A stretch of 64,000 bases of DNA from Thalassorhabdus alkalitolerans (lineage in GTDB: Bacteria; Bacillota; Bacilli; Bacillales; Marinococcaceae). The position numbers were made by a program, and so were the translations under genes. The notes beneath the pieces were generated by a model, which saw only the letters and a program-made list of their open reading frames with translations, was not told the DNA's origin and ran no database searches. The stretch is taken from the NCBI RefSeq assembly GCF_042656585.1, contig NZ_JBHSPG010000022.1; one strand, written 5' to 3'. This document shows, one piece after another, positions 34,931 to 44,093 of this stretch. How positions within the stretch are numbered: the stretch's first letter is position 1; the number at the start of each line of letters is the position of its first letter.

Positions 34931-36073
34931 ATGCATTTTGTCATAAACAGAGAACAATTTGTACACGGGGTACAGCATGTAAATAAAGCTGTTTCTTCCC
35001 GTACAACAATCCCCATATTAACGGGCATAAAAATTTCAGCTTCACAAACAGGCGTCACTTTAACAGGAAGTGATTCTGATATATCCATAGAAGCGTTTAT
35101 TCCATCAGAAGAAGATGAAAAAAGAAATGTGGAAGTAAAAAATGAAGGAAGCATCGTACTTCAGGCAAAATTCTTCGCTGATATCGTAAAAAAACTCCCT
35201 GGTAATGAAATAGAGGTAAGTGTTCAAGATCAATTTGCGACCACTTTACGATCAGGAAGTGTAGTGTTTAATTTAAACGGACTGGATCCTGAAGAGTACC
35301 CGCGTTTACCACAGCTTGAGGAAGATCAGACGTTTTCGTTGCCCCAAAGTCTGTTGAAAGATATGATCAGACAAACAGTTTTTGCAGTGTCCTCTCAGGA
35401 AACACGCCCCGTGTTGACAGGTGTAAACCTGGAAATAGAAGACCAGACACTTTCCTGTACTGCAACAGACAGTCACAGGCTGGCACTTCGGACGGCTCCT
35501 GTGGAAACAAACATGGAGGAACTGGAAATAAGCAACGTCGTGATTCCAGGGAAAAGCTTAAACGAACTAAGCAAGATCGTAGAAGACAGCGAAGACTATA
35601 TAGACATTGTAGTAACCGAAAGCCAAGTTCTGTTTAAACTTAAGAACCTTTTGTTTTTCTCTCGTTTACTCGATGGAAAGTACCCGGTAACAAAAAATAT
35701 GATTCCAAGCCAGTCAAAAACGCGCATGGAAATCCACACAAAAGAGCTTTTAAATTCACTCGAACGTGCCCTGCTGTTGTCCAGGGAAGCAAAAAACAAT
35801 GTCATTAACCTAAAGACGCTTGATCAAACAACAATTGAAGTGAGCTCGGTATCTGCAGAAGTAGGGAAGGTTACTGAAAAAATCACGACCGAAAAGCTTG
35901 AAGGAGAAGAACTCAGGATCTCTTTTAACGGCAAAAACATCATGGATGCCTTAAAAGTCATTGATAGTGAAGTGATTGATATCATGTTTACTGGAGCTAT
36001 GAGTCCTTTTGTCATTCGTCCGACTGACCATAACCAAATGCTTCACCTTTTTTCACCCGTCAGAACATACTAA
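34931..36073 (+). CDS. dnaN: DNA polymerase III beta subunit (sliding clamp)
   Basis: A 380-aa clamp that tethers polymerase and many repair proteins to DNA. Three repeats of the clamp fold; the start MHFVINREQFVHGVQHV and the C-terminal MSPFVIRP region near the partner-binding pocket match the family. The start has AAGGGAG 6-7 nt upstream. Only oriC lies between it and dnaA. Confidence 0.98.
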   Translation: MHFVINREQFVHGVQHVNKAVSSRTTIPILTGIKISASQTGVTLTGSDSDISIEAFIPSEEDEKRNVEVKNEGSIVLQAKFFADIVKKLPGNEIEVSVQDQFATTLRSGSVVFNLNGLDPEEYPRLPQLEEDQTFSLPQSLLKDMIRQTVFAVSSQETRPVLTGVNLEIEDQTLSCTATDSHRLALRTAPVETNMEELEISNVVIPGKSLNELSKIVEDSEDYIDIVVTESQVLFKLKNLLFFSRLLDGKYPVTKNMIPSQSKTRMEIHTKELLNSLERALLLSREAKNNVINLKTLDQTTIEVSSVSAEVGKVTEKITTEKLEGEELRISFNGKNIMDALKVIDSEVIDIMFTGAMSPFVIRPTDHNQMLHLFSPVRTY

Positions 36074-36100
36074 AAAGAGTATTGAGTTCTCAGCCGATTC

Positions 36101-36131
36101 CCCGCTTTCCCAAAAAAGCGGGTTTTCTTTT
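36101..36131 (+). terminator. Terminator after dnaN
   Basis: CCCGCTTT and AAAGCGGG form a hairpin with a T-rich tail. It separates dnaA-dnaN from yaaA. Confidence 0.75.
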
Positions 36132-36222
36132 GATAAAGAAAAAAACAAAAAGGGTAAAATAATAAAATGTAAAGACAATAAGGAGTAGAGCCTTAAGGAA
36201 AAAAAGAAATCCAAACAGCCTA

Positions 36223-36251
36223 TTGGCGTATGGACGAGAGTTTAGTAAAAT
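36223..36251 (+). promoter_or_regulatory. yaaA-recF promoter
   Basis: TTGGCG and TAAAAT are separated by 17 nt, about 100 nt before yaaA. Confidence 0.6.
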
Positions 36252-36256
36252 ATAAG

Positions 36257-36297
36257 ATGTATCCATGTGCCTTGCGGAGGCATACATTTTTTATTTT
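36257..36297 (+). terminator. Attenuator-like hairpin before yaaA
   Basis: ATGTAT..GCCT pairs with AGGC-ATACAT around TGCGG and is followed by TTTTTTATTTT. It lies between the predicted start site and the yaaA SD, so it could limit transcription into yaaA-recF. Confidence 0.5.
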
Positions 36298-36353
36298 GGT
36301 AAAGACCTTATTTTCCTGATTGAAAACTGGTGACAAAAAGGAGGGAGCAAGGG

Positions 36354-36572
36354 ATGGAGCAAGTGAAGATTTCAACAGAATATATTACTCTTGGTCAATT
36401 CTTAAAAGAAACCGGGGTCATCGATACAGGCGGAATGGCCAAGTGGTTTTTATCTGAACATGAGATTCAGTTAAATGGAGAGCCGGAACAGCGAAGAGGG
36501 AAAAAGCTCTATGACGGGGATGAAATAGTTATTAAAGGGATAGGGCAGTTTGTTGTTTCCGCTCCTAGTTAG
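36354..36572 (+). CDS. yaaA: S4-domain RNA-binding protein YaaA
   Basis: A 72-aa protein with an S4-like RNA-binding fold (FLKETGVIDTGGMAKWFLSE, RRGKKLYDGDEI). In B. subtilis YaaA (RlbA) is conserved between dnaN and recF and is linked to ribosome function. The start at 36354 follows AAAGGAGGG by 8 nt; an in-frame start at 36330 would include the SD. It lies 11 nt before recF. Confidence 0.93.
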   Translation: MEQVKISTEYITLGQFLKETGVIDTGGMAKWFLSEHEIQLNGEPEQRRGKKLYDGDEIVIKGIGQFVVSAPS

Positions 36573-36583
36573 AGGGATGCTTT

Positions 36584-37705
36584 TTGCATATTGAATCGCT
36601 TTATTTAAAACAGTATAGAAATTATGAAGAGCTGACCCTGCAATTTGAAAATAAAATCAATGTTATAATAGGGGAAAATGCTCAAGGGAAAACAAACCTT
36701 ATGGAAGCTATCTATGTGCTTGCTTTTACAAAATCCCACCGGACTCCCAGGGAGAAAGAGTTAATAAACTGGGATGAGGATTTTGCTCGCATCCATGCCC
36801 AGCTTTCGAAATCATCAGGCCCGTTTAGTCTTGAAGTGATCCTTTCAAAAAAGGGAAAAAAGGTTAAATATAATGAATTAGAACAAAGAAAGTTAAGTGA
36901 ATATATAGGGGCATGCAATGTAGTCATGTTCGCACCAGAAGATTTAAATTTAGTGAAGGGCGCCCCACAAGTCAGGCGCCGATTTATTGATATGGAAATA
37001 GGGCAGATCAGTTCGGTTTATTTGCATGATCTTGCTGTCTATCACCGGATATTAAAGCAACGAAACCAGTTGCTGAAAGACATGTTTTCCAAGTCAGGCA
37101 CTCAAGCCGATATGATGCTGGAGGTGCTGACTGAGCAATTAATAAAAGCAGCAGCCAAGTTAGTCGAAAGGCGTTTCCACTTTCTGAACATGCTGGAAAA
37201 ATGGGCGAAGACGATTCATAAAGAAATCAGCCGGGGAAAAGAGGAGCTGATTCTTTCGTATGTCCCTACTGCAGAGGTATCAGAAGGCATGGAATTGTCG
37301 ATGATAGAAGAAGAATACAAACAAGCATTTGGGAAAGTAAGAGATAATGAGAAACGCCGCGGTGTGACGCTAGTTGGTCCTCACCGGGAAGATATTAAAT
37401 TAACGGTAAATGACAGGAACGTGCAAACATATGGTTCACAGGGACAGCAGCGAACGACCGCTTTATCATTAAAGCTGGCTGAAATAGAACTAATTCGAGA
37501 AAACATCGGGGAATACCCGATTTTATTATTAGACGATGTTCTTTCTGAATTAGATGATCACCGTCAGTCTCACCTTTTAAATACGATCCAGGGCAAGGTG
37601 CAGACCTTTGTAACGACAACCAGCGTTGAAGGTATAGAGCATGAGACACTAAAGCAAGCTTCCATGTTTTATGTAGAAGATGGTCGTTTGCAGCAGAAGA
37701 AATGA
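36584..37705 (+). CDS. recF: DNA repair and recombination protein RecF
   Basis: A 373-aa SMC-like ATPase that helps load RecA at gaps. Seen: Walker A GENAQGKTNLMEAIY, the ABC signature in GSQGQQRTTALSLKLAE, and Walker B PILLLDDVLSELDD. The start is TTG (giving MHIESLYLKQYRNY), with GAGG 7 nt upstream. It lies between yaaA and remB. Confidence 0.97.
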   Translation: MHIESLYLKQYRNYEELTLQFENKINVIIGENAQGKTNLMEAIYVLAFTKSHRTPREKELINWDEDFARIHAQLSKSSGPFSLEVILSKKGKKVKYNELEQRKLSEYIGACNVVMFAPEDLNLVKGAPQVRRRFIDMEIGQISSVYLHDLAVYHRILKQRNQLLKDMFSKSGTQADMMLEVLTEQLIKAAAKLVERRFHFLNMLEKWAKTIHKEISRGKEELILSYVPTAEVSEGMELSMIEEEYKQAFGKVRDNEKRRGVTLVGPHREDIKLTVNDRNVQTYGSQGQQRTTALSLKLAEIELIRENIGEYPILLLDDVLSELDDHRQSHLLNTIQGKVQTFVTTTSVEGIEHETLKQASMFYVEDGRLQQKK

Positions 37706-37715
37706 GGGGTATACG

Positions 37716-37997
37716 ATGTTTATCCATTTAGGCGGTGACACGGTAATCCGCGCTAAAGACGTAGTGGCAATCTTAGATTATGAAACAAACAAGTCTTCAG
37801 CAATCAGTCAGCAGTTTTTAAATGCCAAAGACAAGAAAGACATCATAGAAATTTCTGCAGATTTGCAAAAGTCGATTGTCGTAACTGACGATATCCTTTA
37901 CTTTTCACCTATTTCCTCATTAACCCTTAAAAGAAGGGCTTCAGTTGTGTCAGGTATTGAGGATTATAGTGAAGAAGAAACCGTGCATGACAATTAA
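37716..37997 (+). CDS. remB: RemB (YaaB), extracellular matrix regulator family
   Basis: A 93-aa DUF370-type protein starting MFIHLGGDTVIRAKDVVAI. In B. subtilis it activates biofilm-matrix genes alongside RemA. The start at 37716 has GAGG 8 nt upstream; an in-frame start at 37680 lies inside recF and is unlikely. The C-terminus is acidic. It lies between recF and gyrB as in relatives. Confidence 0.93.
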   Translation: MFIHLGGDTVIRAKDVVAILDYETNKSSAISQQFLNAKDKKDIIEISADLQKSIVVTDDILYFSPISSLTLKRRASVVSGIEDYSEEETVHDN

Positions 37998-38139
37998 TGG
38001 GAAAGCTCCCATATAAAAATAGATCGTAAGCAAGGAAGAAATTTCCGAATCTTTTTTTCAGCATGACGAGGTAACTGAACGGAAAGCACAGTCGCTCAAG
38101 GAAGCTGTGATATTTCCATAGGAAGTGAAGGTGAATAAA

Positions 38140-40056
38140 TTGTCCATGGAACAACATTCATATGATGAGAGTCAAATTCAGGTCTTGGAAGGTTTGGAAG
38201 CCGTAAGAAAACGCCCGGGAATGTATATTGGCTCTACAAGCGGACGGGGACTCCACCATTTAGTGTGGGAAATTGTTGATAATAGTATTGATGAAGCGAT
38301 GGGCGGATATTGTGACACAATAGAAATCGCTGTGGAAGAAGATAATAGCATTACCGTGCAAGATAACGGGCGCGGGATCCCTGTCGGCATGCATGAAAAA
38401 ATGGGCCGACCTGCTGTTGAAGTGATTATGACCGTTCTTCATGCAGGAGGTAAATTTGGCGGCGGCGGTTACAAGGTATCAGGCGGCTTACATGGGGTAG
38501 GAGCTTCTGTTGTGAACGCTCTGTCAGAACTTTTAGAAGTAGAAGTGCACAGAGAAGGAGAAATCTATTTTCAAAGCTTTAAAAGAGGTGTGCCCCAGCA
38601 GGATCTAGAGCAGATCGGCACGACAGAAAAGCGGGGCACGAAGATACATTTTAAGCCTGACCAGGAAATTTTTCAGGAAACCCAGGAGTTTGATTTTGAT
38701 ACATTAGCAACCAGGCTTCGGGAGCTGGCCTTTTTAAATAAAGGCCTCAGAATTATTTTTACGGATAAGAGAGAAGAAGAAGAAAAGAAGGTAGAGTATT
38801 ACTACGAAGGAGGCATCGCTTCCTTTGTAGAATACTTGAATCGCTCTCGTGATACTTTGCACGAAAAGCCTATTTTCATTGAAAGTGAAAAAGAAGGTAT
38901 TCAGGTTGAAATAGCCGTCCAATATAATGACAGCTTTGCCAGTAATATTTATTCATTTGCTAATAACATAAATACCCACGAAGGCGGGACCCACGAGTCA
39001 GGCTTTAAAACAGGCCTCACACGTGTGATCAATGATTATGCCCGTAAGAACAGCCTCTTTAAAGAAAACGATCCTAATCTTACAGGAGAAGATGTAAGAG
39101 AAGGGCTGACAGCTATCATTTCGGTGAAGATTCCCGATCCGCAGTTTGAAGGGCAGACAAAGACAAAGCTAGGAAACAGTGAAGCCAGAACGATTACTGA
39201 TTCCTTGTTTTCAGAAGCTTTTTCACGTTTCTTAATTGAAAACCCGGACACTGGAAAGCTGATTGTGGAAAAAGGACTGATGGCTTCAAGGGCTCGGGAA
39301 GCAGCGAAAAAAGCCAGGGAGCTTACAAGAAGAAAAAGCGCCCTGGAAGTAAGCTCTCTTCCTGGAAAACTCGCAGACTGCTCCACGAAGGATGCTTCTA
39401 TCAGTGAAATTTATATAGTGGAGGGCGACTCAGCCGGAGGATCAGCAAAACAAGGGAGAGACCGGCACTTTCAGGCAATTCTTCCTTTGCGCGGTAAGAT
39501 TATTAATGTGGAAAAAGCAAGGCTTGACAAGATCCTTGCAAATAATGAAATACGTTCAATTATCACTGCCTTAGGTACCGGGATTGGCGAAGAATTTGAT
39601 ATCTCAAAAGCAAGGTATCATAAGATTATTATTATGACTGATGCCGATGTGGATGGCGCCCATATTCGAACGCTTATCTTAACCTTTTTCTATCGATACA
39701 TGCGTCCCCTTATTGAAGAAGGATATGTATATATTGCCCAGCCTCCTCTTTACAAGGTTCAGCAAGGAAAAGCGATCCACTATGCGTATTATGAAAAGGA
39801 ACTAGATCAAATCCTGGAAGAGCTTCCTAAGCAGCCTAAACCAGGGTATCAGCGCTATAAGGGGCTTGGTGAAATGAACCCGGATCAGCTGTGGGAGACT
39901 ACGATGGACCCTGAGACACGTACAACGCTGCAGGTTACCTTGGAAGACGCCATGAAAGCCGATGAAATTTTCGAAACGCTTATGGGCGACCGTGTGGAAC
40001 CACGGCGAGATTTTATTCAGGAAAATGCACATTATGTTAAGAATCTAGACGTATAA
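38140..40056 (+). CDS. gyrB: DNA gyrase subunit B
   Basis: ATPase subunit of gyrase. Seen: GHKL ATP site (EIVDNSIDEAMGG, DNGRGIPVGMHEK, HGVGASVVNALS), transducer, and TOPRIM with EGDSAGGSA and TDADVDGAHI. The start is uncertain: TTG at 38140 has GAAGGTG 6 nt upstream, while ATG at 38146 is 12 nt from it. The product is 636-638 aa. It is followed by gyrA after 112 nt. Confidence 0.98.
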   Translation: MSMEQHSYDESQIQVLEGLEAVRKRPGMYIGSTSGRGLHHLVWEIVDNSIDEAMGGYCDTIEIAVEEDNSITVQDNGRGIPVGMHEKMGRPAVEVIMTVLHAGGKFGGGGYKVSGGLHGVGASVVNALSELLEVEVHREGEIYFQSFKRGVPQQDLEQIGTTEKRGTKIHFKPDQEIFQETQEFDFDTLATRLRELAFLNKGLRIIFTDKREEEEKKVEYYYEGGIASFVEYLNRSRDTLHEKPIFIESEKEGIQVEIAVQYNDSFASNIYSFANNINTHEGGTHESGFKTGLTRVINDYARKNSLFKENDPNLTGEDVREGLTAIISVKIPDPQFEGQTKTKLGNSEARTITDSLFSEAFSRFLIENPDTGKLIVEKGLMASRAREAAKKARELTRRKSALEVSSLPGKLADCSTKDASISEIYIVEGDSAGGSAKQGRDRHFQAILPLRGKIINVEKARLDKILANNEIRSIITALGTGIGEEFDISKARYHKIIIMTDADVDGAHIRTLILTFFYRYMRPLIEEGYVYIAQPPLYKVQQGKAIHYAYYEKELDQILEELPKQPKPGYQRYKGLGEMNPDQLWETTMDPETRTTLQVTLEDAMKADEIFETLMGDRVEPRRDFIQENAHYVKNLDV

Positions 40057-40168
40057 GCAAGAGGGTGGGGAAAAGGACCCTGCCCTTTCCTGCTTAATAT
40101 TGGTAACAGGGCAATAGAATCCAGAGCCCACTGCCAGGACGTTACCGGAAAGAAATGGAGGTAGTAGG

Positions 40169-42730
40169 ATGGCAGAGAATGAATCCAGAGTAAGAGAAAT
40201 AAACATAGGACAAGAAATGCAGACGTCTTTTTTAGACTATGCCATGAGCGTAATTGTCAGCCGTGCTTTGCCAGACGTAAGAGATGGTTTAAAGCCTGTG
40301 CACCGCAGAATTTTATTTGCTATGAACGAATTAGGCATGACACCGGATAAGCCATACAAAAAGTCAGCGCGTATTGTCGGAGAGGTTATTGGGAAATACC
40401 ACCCGCACGGTGACTCTGCCGTTTATGAAACGATGGTAAGGATGGCACAGGATTTTAGTTTCCGTTATATGCTTATCGACGGACATGGAAACTTTGGATC
40501 CGTAGATGGAGATGCAGCAGCTGCCATGCGTTACACTGAAGCGCGAATGGCCAAGATCTCAATGGAAATGGTTCGTGACATTAATAAAGACACAATCGAC
40601 TATCAAGATAACTATGACGGGGCAGAAAGAGAGCCCATTGTTCTTCCGTCACGTTTCCCTAACCTCCTTGTTAATGGAGCCGCCGGCATTGCTGTAGGGA
40701 TGGCTACCAATATACCTCCTCACCAGCTTGGTGAAGTGATTAATGGAGTGCTCGAGCTCAGCGAGAATCCGGAGATCTCAATTGAAGAATTAATGGAACA
40801 TATCCCAGGTCCTGACTTTCCAACAGGGGCTACGATTTTAGGACGAAGCGGCATTCGAAAAGCATACTTAACCGGACGCGGTTCCATTTTAATTCGTGCG
40901 GTAGCTGAAATAGAAGAAAGCCCGAATGGAAAACAAGCAATTATTGTAACTGAGCTTCCCTACCAGGTAAATAAGGCACGGCTGGTAGAAAAGATAGCGG
41001 AACTTGTCCGGGATAAGAAGATTGAAGGAATCACAGACTTAAGAGACGAATCGGATCGCACGGGCCTTAGAATCGTAATTGAAGTCCGCAAGGATGCAAA
41101 CGCAAATGTGTTGTTAAATAACTTATATAAGCAGACGGCATTGCAGACGAGCTTTGGCATCAATATGCTGGCCCTCGTTGACGGACAGCCGAAGGTGCTG
41201 AACTTAAAACAATGCTTATCATATTATTTAGAGCATCAAAAAGAGGTAATTAAACGAAGGACTGCTTTTGAACTCCGTAAAGCAGAAGCAAGGGCTCACA
41301 TATTGGAAGGACTGCGAATAGCTCTTGACCACCTTGATGAAGTGATTGAATTAATTAGAAGCTCTCAAACAACGGAGATTGCAAGAAACGGTTTAATGGA
41401 TCGGTTCTCTTTAAGTCAGGATCAAGCACAGGCCATCCTTGATATGCGTCTTCAACGTTTGACTGGATTAGAGCGGGATAAAATTGAAAACGAATATAAA
41501 GAATTAATGGCCAGAATTGCAGAACTGAAAGCAATCCTGGCAAGTGAAGAAAAAGTCCTGGAAATCATCCGCGAAGAGCTTATTGAGCTTAAAGAAAGAT
41601 TTAATGACAGCCGCCGAACAGAAATTACTGCAGGCAGCAATCATATTGAAGATGAGGACTTGATTCCTAAACAAAACGTAGTGATCAGTATCACTCACCA
41701 GGGATATATTAAGAGACTTCCTTTATCCACCTACAAAAGCCAAAAACGAGGCGGGAGAGGAATACAAGGAATGGGAACCAACGAGGATGACTTTGTAGAG
41801 CATTTATTTACTACAAACTCTCATCACACCATTCTCTTTTTTACTAACAAGGGGAAGGTTTATCGTTTAAAAGGGTATGAAATTCCTGAATTAGGACGAA
41901 CGGCAAAAGGAATTCCAGTGATTAACCTGCTGCAGATTGAAAAGGATGAATTTATCAGTACGGTGATTCCAATCCAGGATTTCAGCGAAGATTCCTCGTT
42001 ATTCTTCCTTACAAAAAAAGGAATAGCAAAACGTGCTTCCCTGTCAGCATTTGCAAACATAAGAAAAGGCGGCCTGTTTGCTATTAACCTGAGAGAGGAC
42101 GATGAGCTTCATGGCGTGCGTTTGACCCACGGGGATGATGAACTGCTTATTGGAACAAAGAATGCAATGGGCATCCGTTTCCATGAAAAAGACGTCAGGC
42201 TCATGGGCCGAAGTGCTACAGGGGTGAAGGCCATCAGCCTTGCAGAAGATGATGAAGTGATAGGGATGGACATCATTAAAGAAAATGAAGATGTCCTGAT
42301 TGTTACAAATAAAGGATTTGGCAAGAGAACTCTCCCAGAAGAATTCAAAGTACAGAACCGGGGAGGAAAGGGTCTTAAAATAGCGACTCTTACCGAAAGA
42401 ACAGGCCATCTTGTTGCCCTGAGATTTGTAGCGGATCAGCAGGATATCATGATTATGACCGTACATGGGGTATTGATTCGTATACGTGCAGAGGAAATAT
42501 CCAGATTAGGCCGCTATGCGCAAGGGGTTACCTTGATACGTGTAGGAGAAGGTGAAGAAGTGGCTACCGTTGCACCAGTGGAAATCCCTGAAGAAATCGA
42601 GGAAGAGCTCGACGAAACAGAGGAAGAAACTGAAGAAGGAAATGAAGCTGCCAAAGAAACCAGTGAGACGGAAGCTTCTGCAGAAGAAGCAGTAGAAGAA
42701 GTAGAAAATATGGATTCGGAAGAAGAATAA
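40169..42730 (+). CDS. gyrA: DNA gyrase subunit A
   Basis: DNA-cleaving subunit with the active tyrosine in MRYTEARM (near residue 123). The quinolone region HPHGDSAVYETMVRMAQ has the Ser and Glu of susceptible strains. The C-terminal beta-propeller carries the GyrA-box-like QKRGGRGIQG. The last 40 residues are a Glu-rich tail, more acidic than usual. Length 853 aa. Confidence 0.98.
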   Translation: MAENESRVREINIGQEMQTSFLDYAMSVIVSRALPDVRDGLKPVHRRILFAMNELGMTPDKPYKKSARIVGEVIGKYHPHGDSAVYETMVRMAQDFSFRYMLIDGHGNFGSVDGDAAAAMRYTEARMAKISMEMVRDINKDTIDYQDNYDGAEREPIVLPSRFPNLLVNGAAGIAVGMATNIPPHQLGEVINGVLELSENPEISIEELMEHIPGPDFPTGATILGRSGIRKAYLTGRGSILIRAVAEIEESPNGKQAIIVTELPYQVNKARLVEKIAELVRDKKIEGITDLRDESDRTGLRIVIEVRKDANANVLLNNLYKQTALQTSFGINMLALVDGQPKVLNLKQCLSYYLEHQKEVIKRRTAFELRKAEARAHILEGLRIALDHLDEVIELIRSSQTTEIARNGLMDRFSLSQDQAQAILDMRLQRLTGLERDKIENEYKELMARIAELKAILASEEKVLEIIREELIELKERFNDSRRTEITAGSNHIEDEDLIPKQNVVISITHQGYIKRLPLSTYKSQKRGGRGIQGMGTNEDDFVEHLFTTNSHHTILFFTNKGKVYRLKGYEIPELGRTAKGIPVINLLQIEKDEFISTVIPIQDFSEDSSLFFLTKKGIAKRASLSAFANIRKGGLFAINLREDDELHGVRLTHGDDELLIGTKNAMGIRFHEKDVRLMGRSATGVKAISLAEDDEVIGMDIIKENEDVLIVTNKGFGKRTLPEEFKVQNRGGKGLKIATLTERTGHLVALRFVADQQDIMIMTVHGVLIRIRAEEISRLGRYAQGVTLIRVGEGEEVATVAPVEIPEEIEEELDETEEETEEGNEAAKETSETEASAEEAVEEVENMDSEEE

Positions 42731-42764
42731 TACAGGCAGCAAAAAAGAATAACAATGGTTTACC

Positions 42765-42809
42765 AAGGATCAACTTTCGGCCAAACGGGCCGGAGGTTGA
42801 TCCTTTTTA
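42765..42809 (+). terminator. Terminator after gyrA
   Basis: AAGGATCAAC and GTTGATCCTT form an outer stem with an inner CGGCC/GGCCG hairpin, followed by a T run. Confidence 0.88.
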
Positions 42810-42966
42810 TTTATAATCAAAAAGCATAGCCTTTCATTTCCTTGAAAGGTATGATGAAAGAAATAAAACAAAGAGTTTAAGGAGCGTAATCTGATTAATT
42901 GATCTAAGCTTGAATGCCTTAAAAAAGGAAAAAGAAGACAATCGTCATGGTTAGAGGAGAATGAGG

Positions 42967-44076
42967 ATGAGAGTATACTCAAAGGAAGTAAAAGCAGGCT
43001 TTATATTGAAAGAAGACGTGTTTGTATCTAAGAATGTTCCTTTGTTGAAAAAAGACACGGTGCTGGAGGAATCTCACTTAGAAATACTGGAGGTCTTTCT
43101 TGTAGAGAGTGTGGAAATTGTAGGAACAGGCTCCCTTTTAGAAAAAGAAAACAGCCAAAACGAAAGAAGTTCAGAGAATAGTTCTTCTGAAGTAAACCAA
43201 GAAAGCAGCCTTGCTTCTTCCAAAACGTCCCTTTTTTTGTATCGGTACAAACAGGCAGTGACGACCTTTACTAAACTTTCCAGAGAGTGGGTGAATAAAG
43301 AAAAGGTAGATAGTAAGAAGCTGGAAGGGTTCTTTACTGGCCTTGTTGAAGAAATGGACAAGATTCCGCCCATACCTTTGTTTCTTAATCAATATTCCAT
43401 TAAGGAAGACTACCCTTATCACCATGCTGTCAGTACCGGATTACTCTCTTACTTTATAAGTAAAAAGATGGGGTATACACCAAAAGAGAGCATTCAGATA
43501 GCTGAAGCTGCTGCATTATGTGATGTGGGAATGCTTAAGATAGGAAGATCCCACCTGGATAACAAAGGGATATTAACAGAAAAGGAATATGAAATTGTAA
43601 AAAAGCATCCATATGTAAGCTATAAAATGGTCAGGGAAAATATAGCCTCCAACGAAATGGTCCTGGCTGTTCTTCAGCACCATGAAAGAGAAGATGGAAG
43701 CGGATATCCTACAGGTGTAAAAAGTGATCAGATCCATCCCTTTAGTCAAATAGTAGCTGTGGCAGATGCCTACCATGCCATGACAACAAACCGCCCTTAC
43801 CGTTTAGGGCAGTCACCGTTTAAGGCGGTAGAAGATATATCGTTAAAAAACTTTGGCAAGTTTTCCCCTAAAGTAACTGAAACTCTTCTGGAGAGTTTAA
43901 TTACACTTTCAACTGGCCTTACTGTGAAATTGAACAACGGTAAAAAAGGAAAGATTGTGTTCATAGATGACAAAGCACCTTCTTGCCCTGTTATCTGCAT
44001 GGAAGATACTGAGAAGGTTATTCAGCTTTCTGCAAAAGATCTTTACACAATCAAAGAGGTAGTTGTTTGGCGCTGA
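42967..44076 (+). CDS. HD-GYP-type protein with altered HD motif
   Basis: A 369-aa protein with an N-terminal variable region and a C-terminal HD-GYP domain (about 135-310). HD-GYP enzymes normally hydrolyse c-di-GMP. The helix His in YHHAVSTG, the HHEREDGSGYP motif and TTNRPYR are present, but the signature HDxGK reads CDVGM (Cys for His, Met for Lys). It may be inactive, or have another role such as nucleotide sensing. The start at 42967 has AGAGGAG 7 nt upstream, better than the ATG at 42961. It has no counterpart at this site in B. subtilis. Confidence 0.85.
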   Translation: MRVYSKEVKAGFILKEDVFVSKNVPLLKKDTVLEESHLEILEVFLVESVEIVGTGSLLEKENSQNERSSENSSSEVNQESSLASSKTSLFLYRYKQAVTTFTKLSREWVNKEKVDSKKLEGFFTGLVEEMDKIPPIPLFLNQYSIKEDYPYHHAVSTGLLSYFISKKMGYTPKESIQIAEAAALCDVGMLKIGRSHLDNKGILTEKEYEIVKKHPYVSYKMVRENIASNEMVLAVLQHHEREDGSGYPTGVKSDQIHPFSQIVAVADAYHAMTTNRPYRLGQSPFKAVEDISLKNFGKFSPKVTETLLESLITLSTGLTVKLNNGKKGKIVFIDDKAPSCPVICMEDTEKVIQLSAKDLYTIKEVVVWR

Positions 44077-44093
44077 TAAAGATCTTCAGGATA

